From NCBI GenBank assembly GCA_947471745.1, contig CANJKZ010000952.1:638001-702000 (forward strand): a DNA stretch of 64,000 nucleotides. Reading direction: 5' to 3'. This stretch comes from Closterium sp. Naga37s-1 (lineage: Eukaryota; Streptophyta; Zygnematophyceae; Desmidiales; Closteriaceae). The notes beneath the pieces are model-generated. The model saw only the letters and a list, made by a program, of their open reading frames with translations, was not told the DNA's origin and did no database searches. Position 1 is the stretch's first letter, and each line of letters opens with the position of its first letter. Of the stretch, positions 32,027 through 42,189 are shown in pieces. Position numbers and translations under genes: made by a program.

Positions 32027-33011
32027 ATGGCCCGGCTTTCCTTCCTCGCGACGTCGCTCGCCGTTCTGATCCTCGCCATGGCTAGCAGCACTTTGGCGCG
32101 ACACTACGCTGGCACGGCGGCCGTTAAGCCCGCTGCAGCCGCCTGCACCAAGTCGACTCTCGCGCCATACGCCAAATCTGTCCAACTGACACCTGACGGG
32201 TATGTGACTGTTTCGAATCAGTTTTTCTCCCTTAAGTACTCCCGTTCTTTCTAATGATCATTCAGGCGCCGAGATAAATGTCTCACTCCCTTTCTCCCAT
32301 GCTTCCCCCGCAAGCTTGTTTCTCCTGCACTGGAACATCACCGCAAAGAACGATGGAATCATCGCTGCGCTCGAGGCGAAGCACGGCAGCGGCGCCGAGA
32401 CGGGCTGGATGTCCATTGGTTGGACGAAGAAAGCCGGCCTCATGGCTCCCGCCGATGCGGTGGTGGGGAATCTGAAAGCACCGAACACCATTGTGGCCTA
32501 CACTATGAAGGGCAAGACCTTGGCCTTCAATATGATCAAGAAGTCAACTGCGGCGGCACTGAAGCTCTCTGCAAAATCGGTGGAAACCACTGCTGATGGT
32601 GGCAAGATTGTGAAGTGAGTTTCATCTGTTCTCGCCGCGGGACTGTATGCGCTAACGCACGCGGCGTTCTTTTCCTCATAGTTTCTAACGTGCCATGATG
32701 CGTTACCCCTCATTTCAGGTTCACTCGCTCAGGCAAGGGTGTTCTGAGTCCTGTGAGTTACACGGGTAACAACAACATGATCTGGGCCTACTCCAACTCC
32801 AAGGCTTTCAACATGCACACCAATCGGTAAATTCTCACACCCGAAAATTTCCTAGTACTGAACGATTCGAGTATTTTGCAACATCCTCACTCCGGCTACA
32901 TGGTTTTCTTAACCTTTGTGTGTTTCTTGTTGTCCTCTTGTATCATTGCCTGGCTTCTTGCTCTTCACCAGGGGTAGCATTGTCATCAACCTCGGATGCA
33001 CGCCTGTGTGA
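32027..33011 (+). CDS. Secreted DOMON-domain protein, four exons
   Basis: Exons 32027-32199, 32315-32614, 32719-32826 and 32972-33011 join in frame to about 206 residues. Residues 1-24 form a signal peptide (MARLSFLATSLAVLILAMAS, cut near STLA/RHY). The rest is one DOMON domain: LHWNIT near the start, then GWMSIGW and GLMAPADAVVGN, and at the end NMIWAYSNSKAFNMHTNRGS. In AIR12- and CDH-type cytochromes a Met in the first of these regions and a His in the last bind b-type heme. Both are present here, so an extracellular or apoplastic heme protein is a fair inference. There is no GPI signal or b561 domain. Introns use GTATGT, GTGAGT and GTAAAT donors and AG acceptors. The first intron's 3' end (CGCAAG) is chosen because it alone keeps the frame and a natural protein sequence. 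Confidence 0.82.
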
Positions 33012-33627
33012 CAGCGTCTCATCTCTGAGGAGGGAATAGGTTGTAGCAGAGAGACGATGTTAGGTGTAGCGCATCAAGAATCAGCACCAAGGGTGTGACA
33101 CAGATGCCGTTGAAGTCTTAGGCTTTGCCTGGGTGTGGCACTTGTTGCTGATTGTTGATGCAACTCTATTGAGAAAAATATACATATACACACTGTGCAC
33201 ATACCTGCGTGAACAAACATCATAACAAAAACAACCCCGTTCACCATAATCACCCACCATTACCAAGTACCCATCACCACCACCACCAACTATACCATCA
33301 CCACCATCACCAACCATTATCCATGGCAGTGCTTGTATGGAAGCACTGTTGACGCCTGTTACCCTGAACCATAGAGCACAGGGGGCTCTAATACTCGCAT
33401 GGCGAAGCATGTGTGAGCACCAAGAGCAGGCCCTGCACCAAGAGCAGGCCCTGCACCAAGAGCAGGCCCTGCACCAAGAGCAGGCCCTGCACCAAGAGCA
33501 GGCCCTGCACCACGGTCCACGGCACGTTGTGCCACGGTCCACGAACCACGTTGTGCACGTTGTGACACAGCTCCACCATTTCACAGCACTGCACACCATC
33601 TCACAGCACCGTACTGCACATCCCAAC
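33012..33627 (+). other. Intergenic region between convergent DOMON and AMP1-like genes
   Basis: No gene is supported. It should hold both 3' untranslated regions. It contains a CAC/CAT-rich run (about 33240-33320), an 18-base tandem repeat (33418-33507) and several copies of CACGTTGTG/CACGGTCCAC near 33515-33565. Confidence 0.5.
33418..33507. repeat. 18-base tandem repeat, five copies
   Basis: Unit CACCAAGAGCAGGCCCTG, five copies with no visible differences. It lies 120 bases past the 3' end of the AMP1-like gene and contains the imperfect palindrome GCAGGCCCTGC. Confidence 0.9.
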
Positions 33628-34009
33628 TCACAGCAGCTGCCCCTTGAGGATCTTCGCCGCCCGCTCAATTGCCCGTGCCGCCCGGAAAATCTCATGCTGC
33701 ACCGCACTCCACTCCTCCCCACCCTCACTACTGCTTCTCCCCTTCACCGCACCACCCACCCCATCTTCGAGATTTCCCTTAGAGGCGCTGCTCTTGATGA
33801 CGTCAGCAATGGCATCACGGATGCCCGGGAATGGTGACGTGGCATAGACGTTGTCCTTCTCAGGGCCGTACACCTGCCAGGGGGGCGTTGGGAAAGGAAA
33901 GGAGATTTAAGATGAGTCTTGAAGACGGGGTTCAAGGAGCACACCTTGGTTTACATCTTGATTGAACTTGGACCCGGCAGCGTCTAGCGGTAGTTCTCTC
34001 TCTAGACCA

Positions 34010-34051
34010 TACACACACCGTGTCGCTGTCATTCTCCTCGGGCCCGTGCAC
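34010..34051 (-). repeat. Ghost half-exon of AMP1-like exon 13
   Basis: On the minus strand, CAG is followed by GTGCACGGGCCCGAGGAGAA, reading VHGPEENDSD. The real exon starting at 33873 reads VYGPEKDNVY after the same acceptor. The copy lies upstream of the real exon in transcript direction and includes the 3' splice site. Confidence 0.65.
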
Positions 34052-34162
34052 CTGGATGGTTGGGAAACGAAAGGAGATCGGGGACTTTCTGAAACTGGAT
34101 TAGGGAGTGTTTATAATCGTTATGTAGACTGCACGTGAGTCACTTTTGAGAAAAAAAAAAAT

Positions 34163-34170
34163 CACACACA

Positions 34171-34251
<81 letters not shown>

Positions 34252-34252
34252 T
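34163..34252. repeat. Microsatellite (CGCA)n then (CA)n
   Basis: About 60 bases of CGCA units passing into about 25 bases of CA units, preceded by a run of A's. It lies in the last intron of the AMP1-like gene. Confidence 0.95.
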
Positions 34253-34451
34253 TCACACCATGTATGGTACACCATGCATAGTGAACAATACACCATTCCA
34301 CACACATGCCACCATAAGCATACCCCCGGCCAAAGCACCTACTGTACCTCACTTTATGATCGAGTCGTTTTACCAAGAGGTGCTTGACGTGCTTCAAAAC
34401 TCACCCACCCTCGCACTCTACCTCACACCGTGACTCTTCCCTCCCACCCAC

Positions 34452-34866
34452 CAGATGCCTGCCTGAATAAACTGTAGTGCGATCCAATTCCGTGCCCGAC
34501 CAGGAGCCCCCTCTTCGCCAGAAACGGACGCCCACTCAACCCTTCCCAACTGGGTGGTACCACAACACACCCACCGACACACACCCACCCCTTCACTGCC
34601 TCACACCGTGAGTCTTCCCCGTCCCACCCACCTGGTGTTTGAACCACGTGTAGTACGGTCCGTTGTGGACAATGACTTACCGCACAATGACAAAGGTGCT
34701 GGTGAACAATGACTTACCGCACTCCACATGCATGTCACACCACTAACCCGCCTCGCTGTAGCATCATTCTTCCACCCACCAGCTGCTTGAACCACGTGCA
34801 GTGAGGCCCGATGCCATGCCCGTGTAGGAACCCCTGCTCAACCGACACCCATTCAACCCCTCCAAC
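34452..34866 (-). repeat. Three ghost copies of the donor half of AMP1-like exon 12
   Basis: Copies end at 34452, 34632 and 34780, each followed on the minus strand by GTGGGTGG, like the real donor at 34969. The first reads FLAKRGLLVGHGIGSHYSLF and the real exon FLAERGFLDGRGIGPHYTWF. The copies extend to about 34560, 34680 and 34866. Spacing is 148-189 bases. All lie downstream of the real exon in transcript direction. Confidence 0.8.
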
Positions 34867-35279
34867 TCCTTTGACCCACACTTGAGTGCAATTCGCATGC
34901 ACCACAGCAAACCCATCGATACTCAGCCACCCCTAGAGAATGTTATACCACACGACCGTCCCACCCACCAGGTGCTTGAACCACGTGTAGTGAGGCCCGA
35001 TGCCACGCCCGTCCAGGAACCCCCGCTCCGCCAGAAAGAGGCGCTCGTTCACCCCGTCAAGGGCCTTGGACGCCGGGCAGTTGCCACCTTCCCCAGATGC
35101 GCCCTCCATGGGACACGTTCCCCCCCTGCACTGGCACCCAGTGCTGCTCGTTTCGATTGCCTGTGGGGATTGAAAAAGGGAAGGGGGGAAGAGGGGGGAG
35201 GACGGGAGGAGTGTGGGATGCCGCTCCCCTAGAAATATAAAAGCAATGGCGGAGTATGTAGCTTTTGAATCAAAGCATG

Positions 35280-35400
35280 ATTCTAATCTGACGCCGGGGT
35301 GGACGCCAGGCAGTTGGCGCCCTTCCCGGATGCGTCTTCTATAGGATACGCCCTCCCCCACGTGCACCTGCACGCGCTGCTGCTGGACGCTGTGTTGCGC
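35280..35400 (-). repeat. Ghost half-exon upstream of AMP1-like exon 12
   Basis: The minus strand carries a diverged copy of the first part of exon 12. GAAGACGCATCCGGGAAGGG corresponds to GAGGGCGCATCTGGGGAAGG of the real exon, and CAACTGCCTGGCGTCCA to CAACTGCCCGGCGTCCA. It is upstream in transcript direction. Confidence 0.65.
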
Positions 35401-36089
35401 TCTGGCGGTGAAAAGGAAGGGGGGTGAGGGAGGGGATGGATTTGAGGGGTGTGGGGTGGGGTTGGTGAAGGTTGCTGTTGGGTGGGAGGGGTGAGAGGTG
35501 GAAGGAAAGGGTGAAGAGAAGAAGGCTGGCAGGAAACAAGTGAGGGAAGCGCGAGATGGAAGGTGGGATGGGAGGGACGACACGAGGCGACAATTGAGGG
35601 GTGCAGAGCAGATTCAATGCCCCGAGCACCGCTGTGGACCCCACCGCTGTGCACCCCACCGCTGTGCACCACACCTGAACATGGAATACCAGTTTCCACA
35701 CCTCAATTTCCGCTTCAATGCTTTGAGCAGCAGCTAGGAGGTGAGAGACAGACGCAAAGAGTGGCGCCACGGAGAGAGATGATGAGGCGCCTCGTTCTGC
35801 CACGTCAGCCTGCAGCCTAGACACGTCATGCTCCAGGTGGACGGCATAGGCGGTGTAGTTGAAGGGCAGGCGGTGGTTGCCTGCCAGCCTGGCAGCCACG
35901 CCAGCCATGAGCTTGGCGATTGCCACGTGGCGCTTGAAGAGTGGATCGGCAAAGTTGGCCATCCAATGGTAGTTGTCGTACACACTGTGGTACATGGGGT
36001 AGGCTGGTGGAGCCAGAGAGGGGAAAGGAGGAGGGGGGAGAGTGGGGGAGGGAGGGGGGAAGGGAGAGGAGATTCGACTTAAAAGCAAT

Positions 36090-36259
36090 CTAATGGTAGG
36101 TGTCATGCACGCTGTGATACATGGGGTAGGCTGGTTGCCATGAGAGAGGGAGAGTGGAATGATGGGGGGCGAGTGAGGGGGTAAGAAGGACCTGTTAGGC
36201 ACCCTAAAGGTCATCCAATGGTAGGTGTCATACATACACACTGTGGTGCATGGGGTAGG
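36090..36259 (-). repeat. Two ghost half-exons of AMP1-like exon 11
   Basis: Copies start at 36130 and 36259 on the minus strand, each after an AG, and read AYPMYHSVHDTYH-stop and AYPMHHSVYV-stop. The real exon from 36003 reads YPMYHSVYDNYHWM. The zinc-ligand His codon is within all three. The copies lie upstream of the real exon. Confidence 0.75.
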
Positions 36260-39184
36260 CTGGTTGCTATGAGAGAGGCGAAAGGAAGGGCGGGGGATGG
36301 AAAGGGGACATTTGACACAAGATAGGTTAGCCTAAGAAACCACCTGCTCACAACCCTCACACCATCCCACCCCTTGTTTCCTCACCGATCCCTTCAAACC
36401 TCACACCACCCCCTTCTTAAACTCACATCCTCCAAAGTAAGTGTCTGCTGCGGCAATCCCAAGGTGCTGCAAGAATGGTGAAGAGTCGCTGCCTCCGCCT
36501 CCCAGCCGCCCCAACTGCAGCATGTTCTGGGAATGCACGTGGAGGATAGACAAGTATGGTGAGCTTTGAGACGAGGCACACATGCAATGGGGGATGTGAG
36601 TGAGAGCATGGGCGCTGCAGAAACAGGTGCTTTCAGGATGCTACAGGGAGGTTAACACGTATGATTCCACAATTCCACTTGAGAGTCAACACCCCCAAAA
36701 CGCCAACCCACAAAATCCAACCCCCCCACCTATCTGCACCGCAATACGACTAGAAAACCCAACCCTATGTCACACACTTCAGGCCCTTACTCTGTTTACG
36801 ACCTCATTTCAGGGTTTGGATCTAGTCGAACAGCGACTTAGACCCTTCAGTCGCTAGGTGTGCGGCAATTTCCAGTTTTTCGCCATGTCTTCTACCCCTT
36901 TACACCATCCAATGCGGGCGCTAGTGGTTCCTTACTTACCGACTTCCAGCCTTCCACCCCCTCCCCCCCTCCACCCTCTCCCTTAACACCTGTTTGCTTT
37001 TGCCTGCCTGCCTGAGCGTCAAACCAGCATCAAATTTCCAGCAGGGATGTGTCAAGCGTCAAAACGTAGAGGAGTTTTGACGATAGCGTAAAAAAGGCTA
37101 TCTCCGTCAAATTCATCTACGGTTCTGACCTCTCAAGCACCACACTTTGTGCTTCACTGGATAACACTCGCTCGGTGCACGATGCACCATGCACCATGCA
37201 TCAACAACAACTTGCCTCAGGCTTTGACGTGTTGTGCTCAGCCGCCCAACCCTCCAATAGCGACTTGCCAGCTGGACCGTTGGGATTGGCCACCTGGGGG
37301 GGCTTTGAATGGATGAAGGGAGGGAGAGCATGAGGAGAGTAAGAGTGGGAGAAAAGAATGGAGAGAGGGAAGGAACGGGGCATTGGGGAATAAGATTGAA
37401 AAAATAGAGTGGGGGAGGGAAGCAAGGGAAATCGAGGAGAGGGAGAGTGGGGAAAGAGAGTGGAGAGAGGGGAAGAACAGCATTAAGTGGGGTCGCTTTT
37501 GAGAGTTCTCAAAAGCGACAGCATGAAGTGGGGTGGGTGGGGAAGGGGTGCGTGAGAAGAGGTTGAAAAGAAAGCACCGAGCTGTCTCAAAATCGCCAAC
37601 TGCTGTTCGACCGTGGCCCACATGGCTCCATGCATGTTGACGTCATCACGGGTATCTAGCTGCCGACGGGTCAGCGTGCCTACCTGGCTGCCGACATCGG
37701 ATGAGGTGATCAAGCTGTGGGGTGGCGGAGGCATGGAAGGCCCCTCCCCCCACGGCCTTGTCCACGTTGATGTACGTCACTGCTGCTGTTGCCAGCACCG
37801 CCGCCGCGTTGTCCTCTGCCCACTCTGTTGATCCCAACTGGCCATGGGTGACAAGGGCGGGAGGAGAGGGCAAAGGCAAAGAATGCGTGAATGCGAGGGG
37901 TGGCAAAAACAACGTGTCTTGTCCCCTCCCCTTACGGCCACATCCACATCCACGGCAATAAGCCAAAATAAACATCAGCTCCTCTTGACCCCAACTGGTA
38001 GGGGAGGGCGGATGATGTTGTGAAAAAGATGGATGGGGATGGACGGAAAGGGTGGGGTTGGGGTGGTCATTGAAGGGGTGAAGGCCAGAGAAGTGACAAA
38101 TGAGGAATCGAAAGAAAATTGCATCTTTTCACAACTCCCCCTCTCCTTCACCCCCCCTTCTCTACTGTCGCCCTACACTGTCACATTGTCACCCCCCTCA
38201 GTGTCACACTCACGCATCCATACTCCTCAGCATCCCAGCTGGCAAACACCAGCGAGCGGCGAGGCGACCAACCACACGCTGCCATGTGGCCAAACGCACG
38301 CGCTACCTGGCAAGGGAAGATTGCAAGAAGACCAGAACGTGACATGCTCCAAGATTGTTAACACGGCAAATATGAAAAAATCCTGAAAAAAGCCGCTCAC
38401 AAGGAACATCAGCTTCCAGCATAGAGTTTTGAGATGTTAAAAAAACTTTTAGAATATTGATGGCATGCAGAAGTACAAGAAGCAAGGGACTGATGCATGG
38501 AGCACAGTGCAAGGGAAACAGAATGGATGGAAGCAGTGGGGAGGAAGCATGATACCTCGAGCAGACACGAGGTGCCGCTGTTGGGGTCCGCAGCGCCAAA
38601 CACCCACGCGTCGCGATGGTTGCCCACAATGATGTGCCTGCAAGCAACGGTGGTCGCGGCGGTGGTGGGGGTGGGGGTGGGGGTGGTGGTGGTGGCGGCG
38701 GCGGCAGCAGCGGCGGCGGCTGTGGTGGTGGTGAGTATATTGACCTGAGGGCAGAATGCATCATCATGATGCTGACGGCATCACTGCTCTACTGCACATG
38801 AAATTCTTATTCAACTCCGGGTGGCGCCGTGGCAATGGTAGCAATGGCACCAGCAACAGACATGGTGGCTTCGCTTCAGTGATGGGGGGTGGCAAATCGG
38901 ACACCCAGCATTCCACACTCCCCTCTGCCCTAACCTCACTTGTGGTGGGTGGCTGGCAGGAGTTGAAGGCGCCTAAACAATGGCCTCGTCACAGACAAGA
39001 TGAGACACCCAGCATTCTGCATCACCATTGCCCTCAGCAGCGGCGCACCTGTCCGGCTGGTGGGTGCCTGGCAGCACGCCGATAACGTTCGGATGGTGGT
39101 CACAGTGGCGTTCATCTGCCATCAGATCAGAGCAGGGGATGAGCAGCGCGGGTAGAAGCACGCAAGTGAGTTGACTCAAATGCC

Positions 39185-39224
39185 ATCTCTGGCGGTGGTC
39201 ACAGTGGCGTGGCGTGGCGTTCAT
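39185..39224 (-). repeat. Ghost half-exon of AMP1-like exon 5
   Basis: The minus strand reads ATGAACGCCACG, then CCACTGTGACCACC, matching the start of the real exon at 39115 (ATGAACGCCACTGTGACCACC) with a short internal duplication. It lies upstream in transcript direction. Confidence 0.6.
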
Positions 39225-39361
39225 CTGGTGGTGATGCTCACAGCAGGGCAGGGGATGAGCAGGGCAAGCATGCAGAAGCATGCGCGTGCGACAGATGAGA
39301 GTGGAGAGGAGGGATGGCTGGCACCGATCAAGTCAAGGTGCCCTACCCATGCTGCGTAATG

Positions 39362-39447
39362 CATGGTGGATGCATGTACCATGTATGTGCATGGTGGATG
39401 CATGTACCATGTATGTGCATGGTGGATGCATGTACCATGTATGTGCA
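39362..39447. repeat. 28-base tandem repeat, three copies
   Basis: Unit CATGGTGGATGCATGTACCATGTATGTG, about three copies, within an intron of the AMP1-like gene. The unit is rich in self-complementary ATGCAT and CATG. Confidence 0.9.
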
Positions 39448-40805
39448 TGAGCGTGCACGCACGCACGCACGCACCCTCTTACGCACGAATTCTCACCTGC
39501 ACCTCCATGGCGACAGCAGCGGGTCCCGGGCCGAACACATAGTGCACGCCCAGCACGGCGCCACGCCACTCGTCCGGCACGGCCGTCCCCCCTATGTGCG
39601 CCATGACGGCCTCCGCCACGCTGTACCCCACCGGCAGCACCCCGTGGCAGCCTCTTCGCTGTCTCCTCATCGCTCAGCCTCTCCTCGCCGGGGTGGGACG
39701 GCCACCCGGGGGTGGCTGGGTCGCCCTTGCCTGGAGGGAAGAGGGGAAGGAGCGGAGTTGGATGGGATGGGCGCAGCACAGCACAGTATGTGCGTGCGTG
39801 CATGCGCTGATGCACCAGGCAGACTGTCGGGGCATCACCGCACTGCACCATGGCTGGCTATCAAGTCCCACAGTAGCAGCCTGTGCAGATGGTGCCTGTT
39901 CCAGAGCACAGCACCAGGCTTGGTACACATGCGCTGCACCCGTGGCCTATGGGGCATACACATTGCATCATTGCCTCGGCATAGCCCTCTGTGCACCCGT
40001 GCCTAGTACCTGTGTAGACGGTGCCTCTCTGGGCGCCAGTAACGGACAGCCATTGGTTCTGTTCTGCGGGTACACATAAGCCTCGTCCGTGCCCTCTGGC
40101 GCACAGTCCGCTGGGTCGGAGTACAGCAGCACTGCTGCCACGCCGAACCTCTCCGCATGCCGAACCTGATAGACCGGTTTGGTACAGAAGGATGAGCAGT
40201 TGTGATGTCAGAGAACAACAGCATGGGAGGAACGGACTTGGTTGGGGGCAGGCAATGAAACGTGTTTCAGATTTCACATAAAGGAGTCTGGATTGCTAAC
40301 AGCATTTACAATTATAAAATTGTGCATGCTCACCATAACGAATCAGCGCTACTGTGCCCTTCACCTGCTCCTCCCCACTCGCCGCCACCAGCGCCTCAAA
40401 GTCCCCCATGCGCCCATAGTTCGCATACACCACCGCCGCTCCTTCCGCCTCTCCCGCTCCTTCACCCTCCGCCTCCGCCTCCACCTCTCCTCCCTCCCCC
40501 TTTCCGCCAACCCTTCCGCGGACCCCCCCGCCGACCCTCCCGCTGTCGGAATACGCGTTGAAAGGGTCGGTGGCGGCGCGCGAGGCGCTAAACGGGTCGC
40601 CGGGGACGGGCTGTTCGCGCAGCGAGAAGCTGCGCGCGACGGGGCGCACGAGGCGCAGCGACTGGCGCAGCGGATAGGAGAGCAGCACAGGGTAGTCTGC
40701 GTAGTGCGCCCGCAGCCCGTACGACTGCCGTGGGACGCGAGGGGGATGCGGGGGGGATGGGGGAGGTGAGAGGGGACGTTAGGCTGTTTGAACTGTGTCA
40801 AGGGT

Positions 40806-40964
40806 CACCTCGAGGGTTCGCTACGTAGTGCGCCCGGGGGCCGTACGACTGCTGTGAAACGCGGGGACGTGAGGGGGAGGGCGGGGGTGGGGATGTGAAA
40901 CTTTCAAAGTGACTTAGAAGTCACCTCGGGGGTGTTCCACGTAGTTCACCCGGAGGCCGTACGA
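40806..40964 (-). repeat. Two ghost half-exons of AMP1-like exon 2 (about 120-base tandem unit)
   Basis: The real exon starts at 40724 (minus strand CACGGCAG then TCGTACGGGCTGCGG). Copies with the same acceptor start at 40848 (SYGPRAHYVANPRG) and 40964 (SYGLRVNYVEHPRG). Intron sequence before each acceptor is also similar, so the unit is a tandem duplication of intron plus exon start, with periods of 124 and 116 bases. A run of 22 G's lies just right, at 40995-41016. Confidence 0.85.
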
Positions 40965-41447
40965 CTGCCGTGGGATGCGGGGAAGAGGGAGGGAGGGGGG
41001 GGGGGGGGGGGGGGGGCGTAAGAGGGGGTCGATACGAGTTGATAGGAAAGGATCTGGAACCCTACGGTGATGCGCGCAAGTGAAACGTGGAGTCTAAATG
41101 CACATCCTATCCATAGAGTCTCGAATCCGCACCTCGAATTTCTCCTTGACGTAGCGGGCAGTTTCAAAGTTTTCGGGGGTGCCCGCGATGTGCGGCTTGG
41201 CGGTCAGCTTCCGAAGGTGCAACGCGAGGCTCTCATTTGACACGAGCGAGAAGAGCGTCGGCAGAAACCCGCAGCTCTACCCGTCATCATCGCGACCGTC
41301 GAGCGACGAGCACGAGTCGCGAGATTCGTAAGCGAGAGACGCGAAGAAAAGAAAGGTGAATAATCCCAAGCTCAGCAGCAGCGGAACGTACGCTAAGGGC
41401 GTTCGCGGCATTAATGTGGTCTGCGGCAGCAACGATGAACGATCCAT

Positions 41448-42189
41448 CACGGCGTTACTAAGATGCACGAACCGCGAGGAGCGTTCTGAATTGGGAAGGG
41501 GCATGCAAAGTGCTGGAATTCTCTGCCTTCACTGTTCTCGCATTTGGTTTGGATGGGGCAGTGCGGTCGTTCCAGCAGACGAAGAACTCGGATTTGTTCC
41601 TCCGAGTGATTGTAGCCAAACGAAGGGAAATGGATGTGTTGGCGACATGACAAAGGCTTTCGCGAGTACAATCTTTGGCTGCTGAGTGGTGGTAACCGTG
41701 CTGTGCTGCCGCGAAAGGTGGTTCAACTGAACCCACTGCCCTTCCCACCCCCCAAGTACGAGGCCCTCTCCAACCCTAAAATTTGGCTAGCAAAGGCGTG
41801 TCCAGCGCGTACATTGTGGAGTACATTTTTTTAAATATTACATAGTCGTTACTAAATGTTACCGCCAGGTGGACCCGAAAAGTTTCGGGACCAAAAAACG
41901 TGGGCAGAGACAATCCGCCAGGCAGCAAAAAAACGTGTCGTGTTCACGACTCGCCAACACGTGTAGGGGGTCCGTCTTTTACGACCCTAAGGTTACATGT
42001 CCAAAAAATGTTAGTTACCATTGTGGTAACCGAATCGGCTGGTTGCTGTAGAGACGTACGCGCTGGACACGCCCTAAACGTCGCTCAGTTTTCGGCAGAT
42101 CCACATTTTTCTGATGGCTAAGTGCGTTCAGAATCGTCCTGGTCGGAGTCGTCAACACCACTTCTGGGATTGCTTCGTGATCGTCTGAC
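41448..42189. promoter_or_regulatory. Shared upstream region of the divergent AMP1-like and GET3 genes
   Basis: 742 bases between the two start codons, with no supported gene. Two short perfect hairpins are visible: CCCGAAA-AG-TTTCGGG at about 41876-41891, and GTTACCA-TTG-TGGTAAC at about 42014-42030. AT-rich stretches (TTTTTTTAAATATTACAT near 41826) lie near the middle. No clear TATA box can be assigned to either gene. The layout suggests a bidirectional promoter. Confidence 0.5.

Larger units (their letters stand above)
33628..41447 (-). pseudogene. AMP1-like: AMP1-like / glutamate carboxypeptidase II (M28) gene with four lesions
   Basis: Thirteen exons on the minus strand: 41133-41447, 40334-40724, 40010-40165, 39497-39730, 39049-39115, 38556-38637, 38214-38306, 37684-37837, 37216-37293, 36427-36526, 35702-36003, 34969-35130 and 33628-33873, about 790 residues in all. 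The edges of exons 2, 3, 8 and 12 are less sure, and a short exon between 2 and 3 may be missing. Exon 1 has a signal anchor (LAYVPLLLSLGLFTFLFF) followed by the KPHIAGTPENFETARYVK block. All five zinc ligands of the family are seen: H in GNHRDAW, D in AADPNSG, E in WDAEEYG, D in INVDKAV and H in YPMYHSVYD. The C-terminus is the helical dimerisation domain. In plants AMP1 is an ER membrane protein affecting meristems and miRNA action. Lesions are TAG 41277-41279, one-base shifts near 40068 and 39641, and one lost base at 39090. Recent decay or consensus errors are both possible. Exon 9 has a GC donor. Confidence 0.78.

Noticed and set aside
33418-33507. CRISPR-like repeat array
   Set aside because: Units are contiguous 18-base tandem copies without spacers, in a eukaryotic locus.
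35339-36241. A 300-codon minus-strand gene
   Set aside because: Only 36003-35702 is coding (AMP1-like exon 11); the rest of the frame is intron and ghost exons.
41277-41327. A 51-base intron removing the amber stop in AMP1-like exon 1
   Set aside because: It would keep the frame, but it is very short for a plant intron and would remove residues (FLPTLFSLVSNES) that resemble the family.
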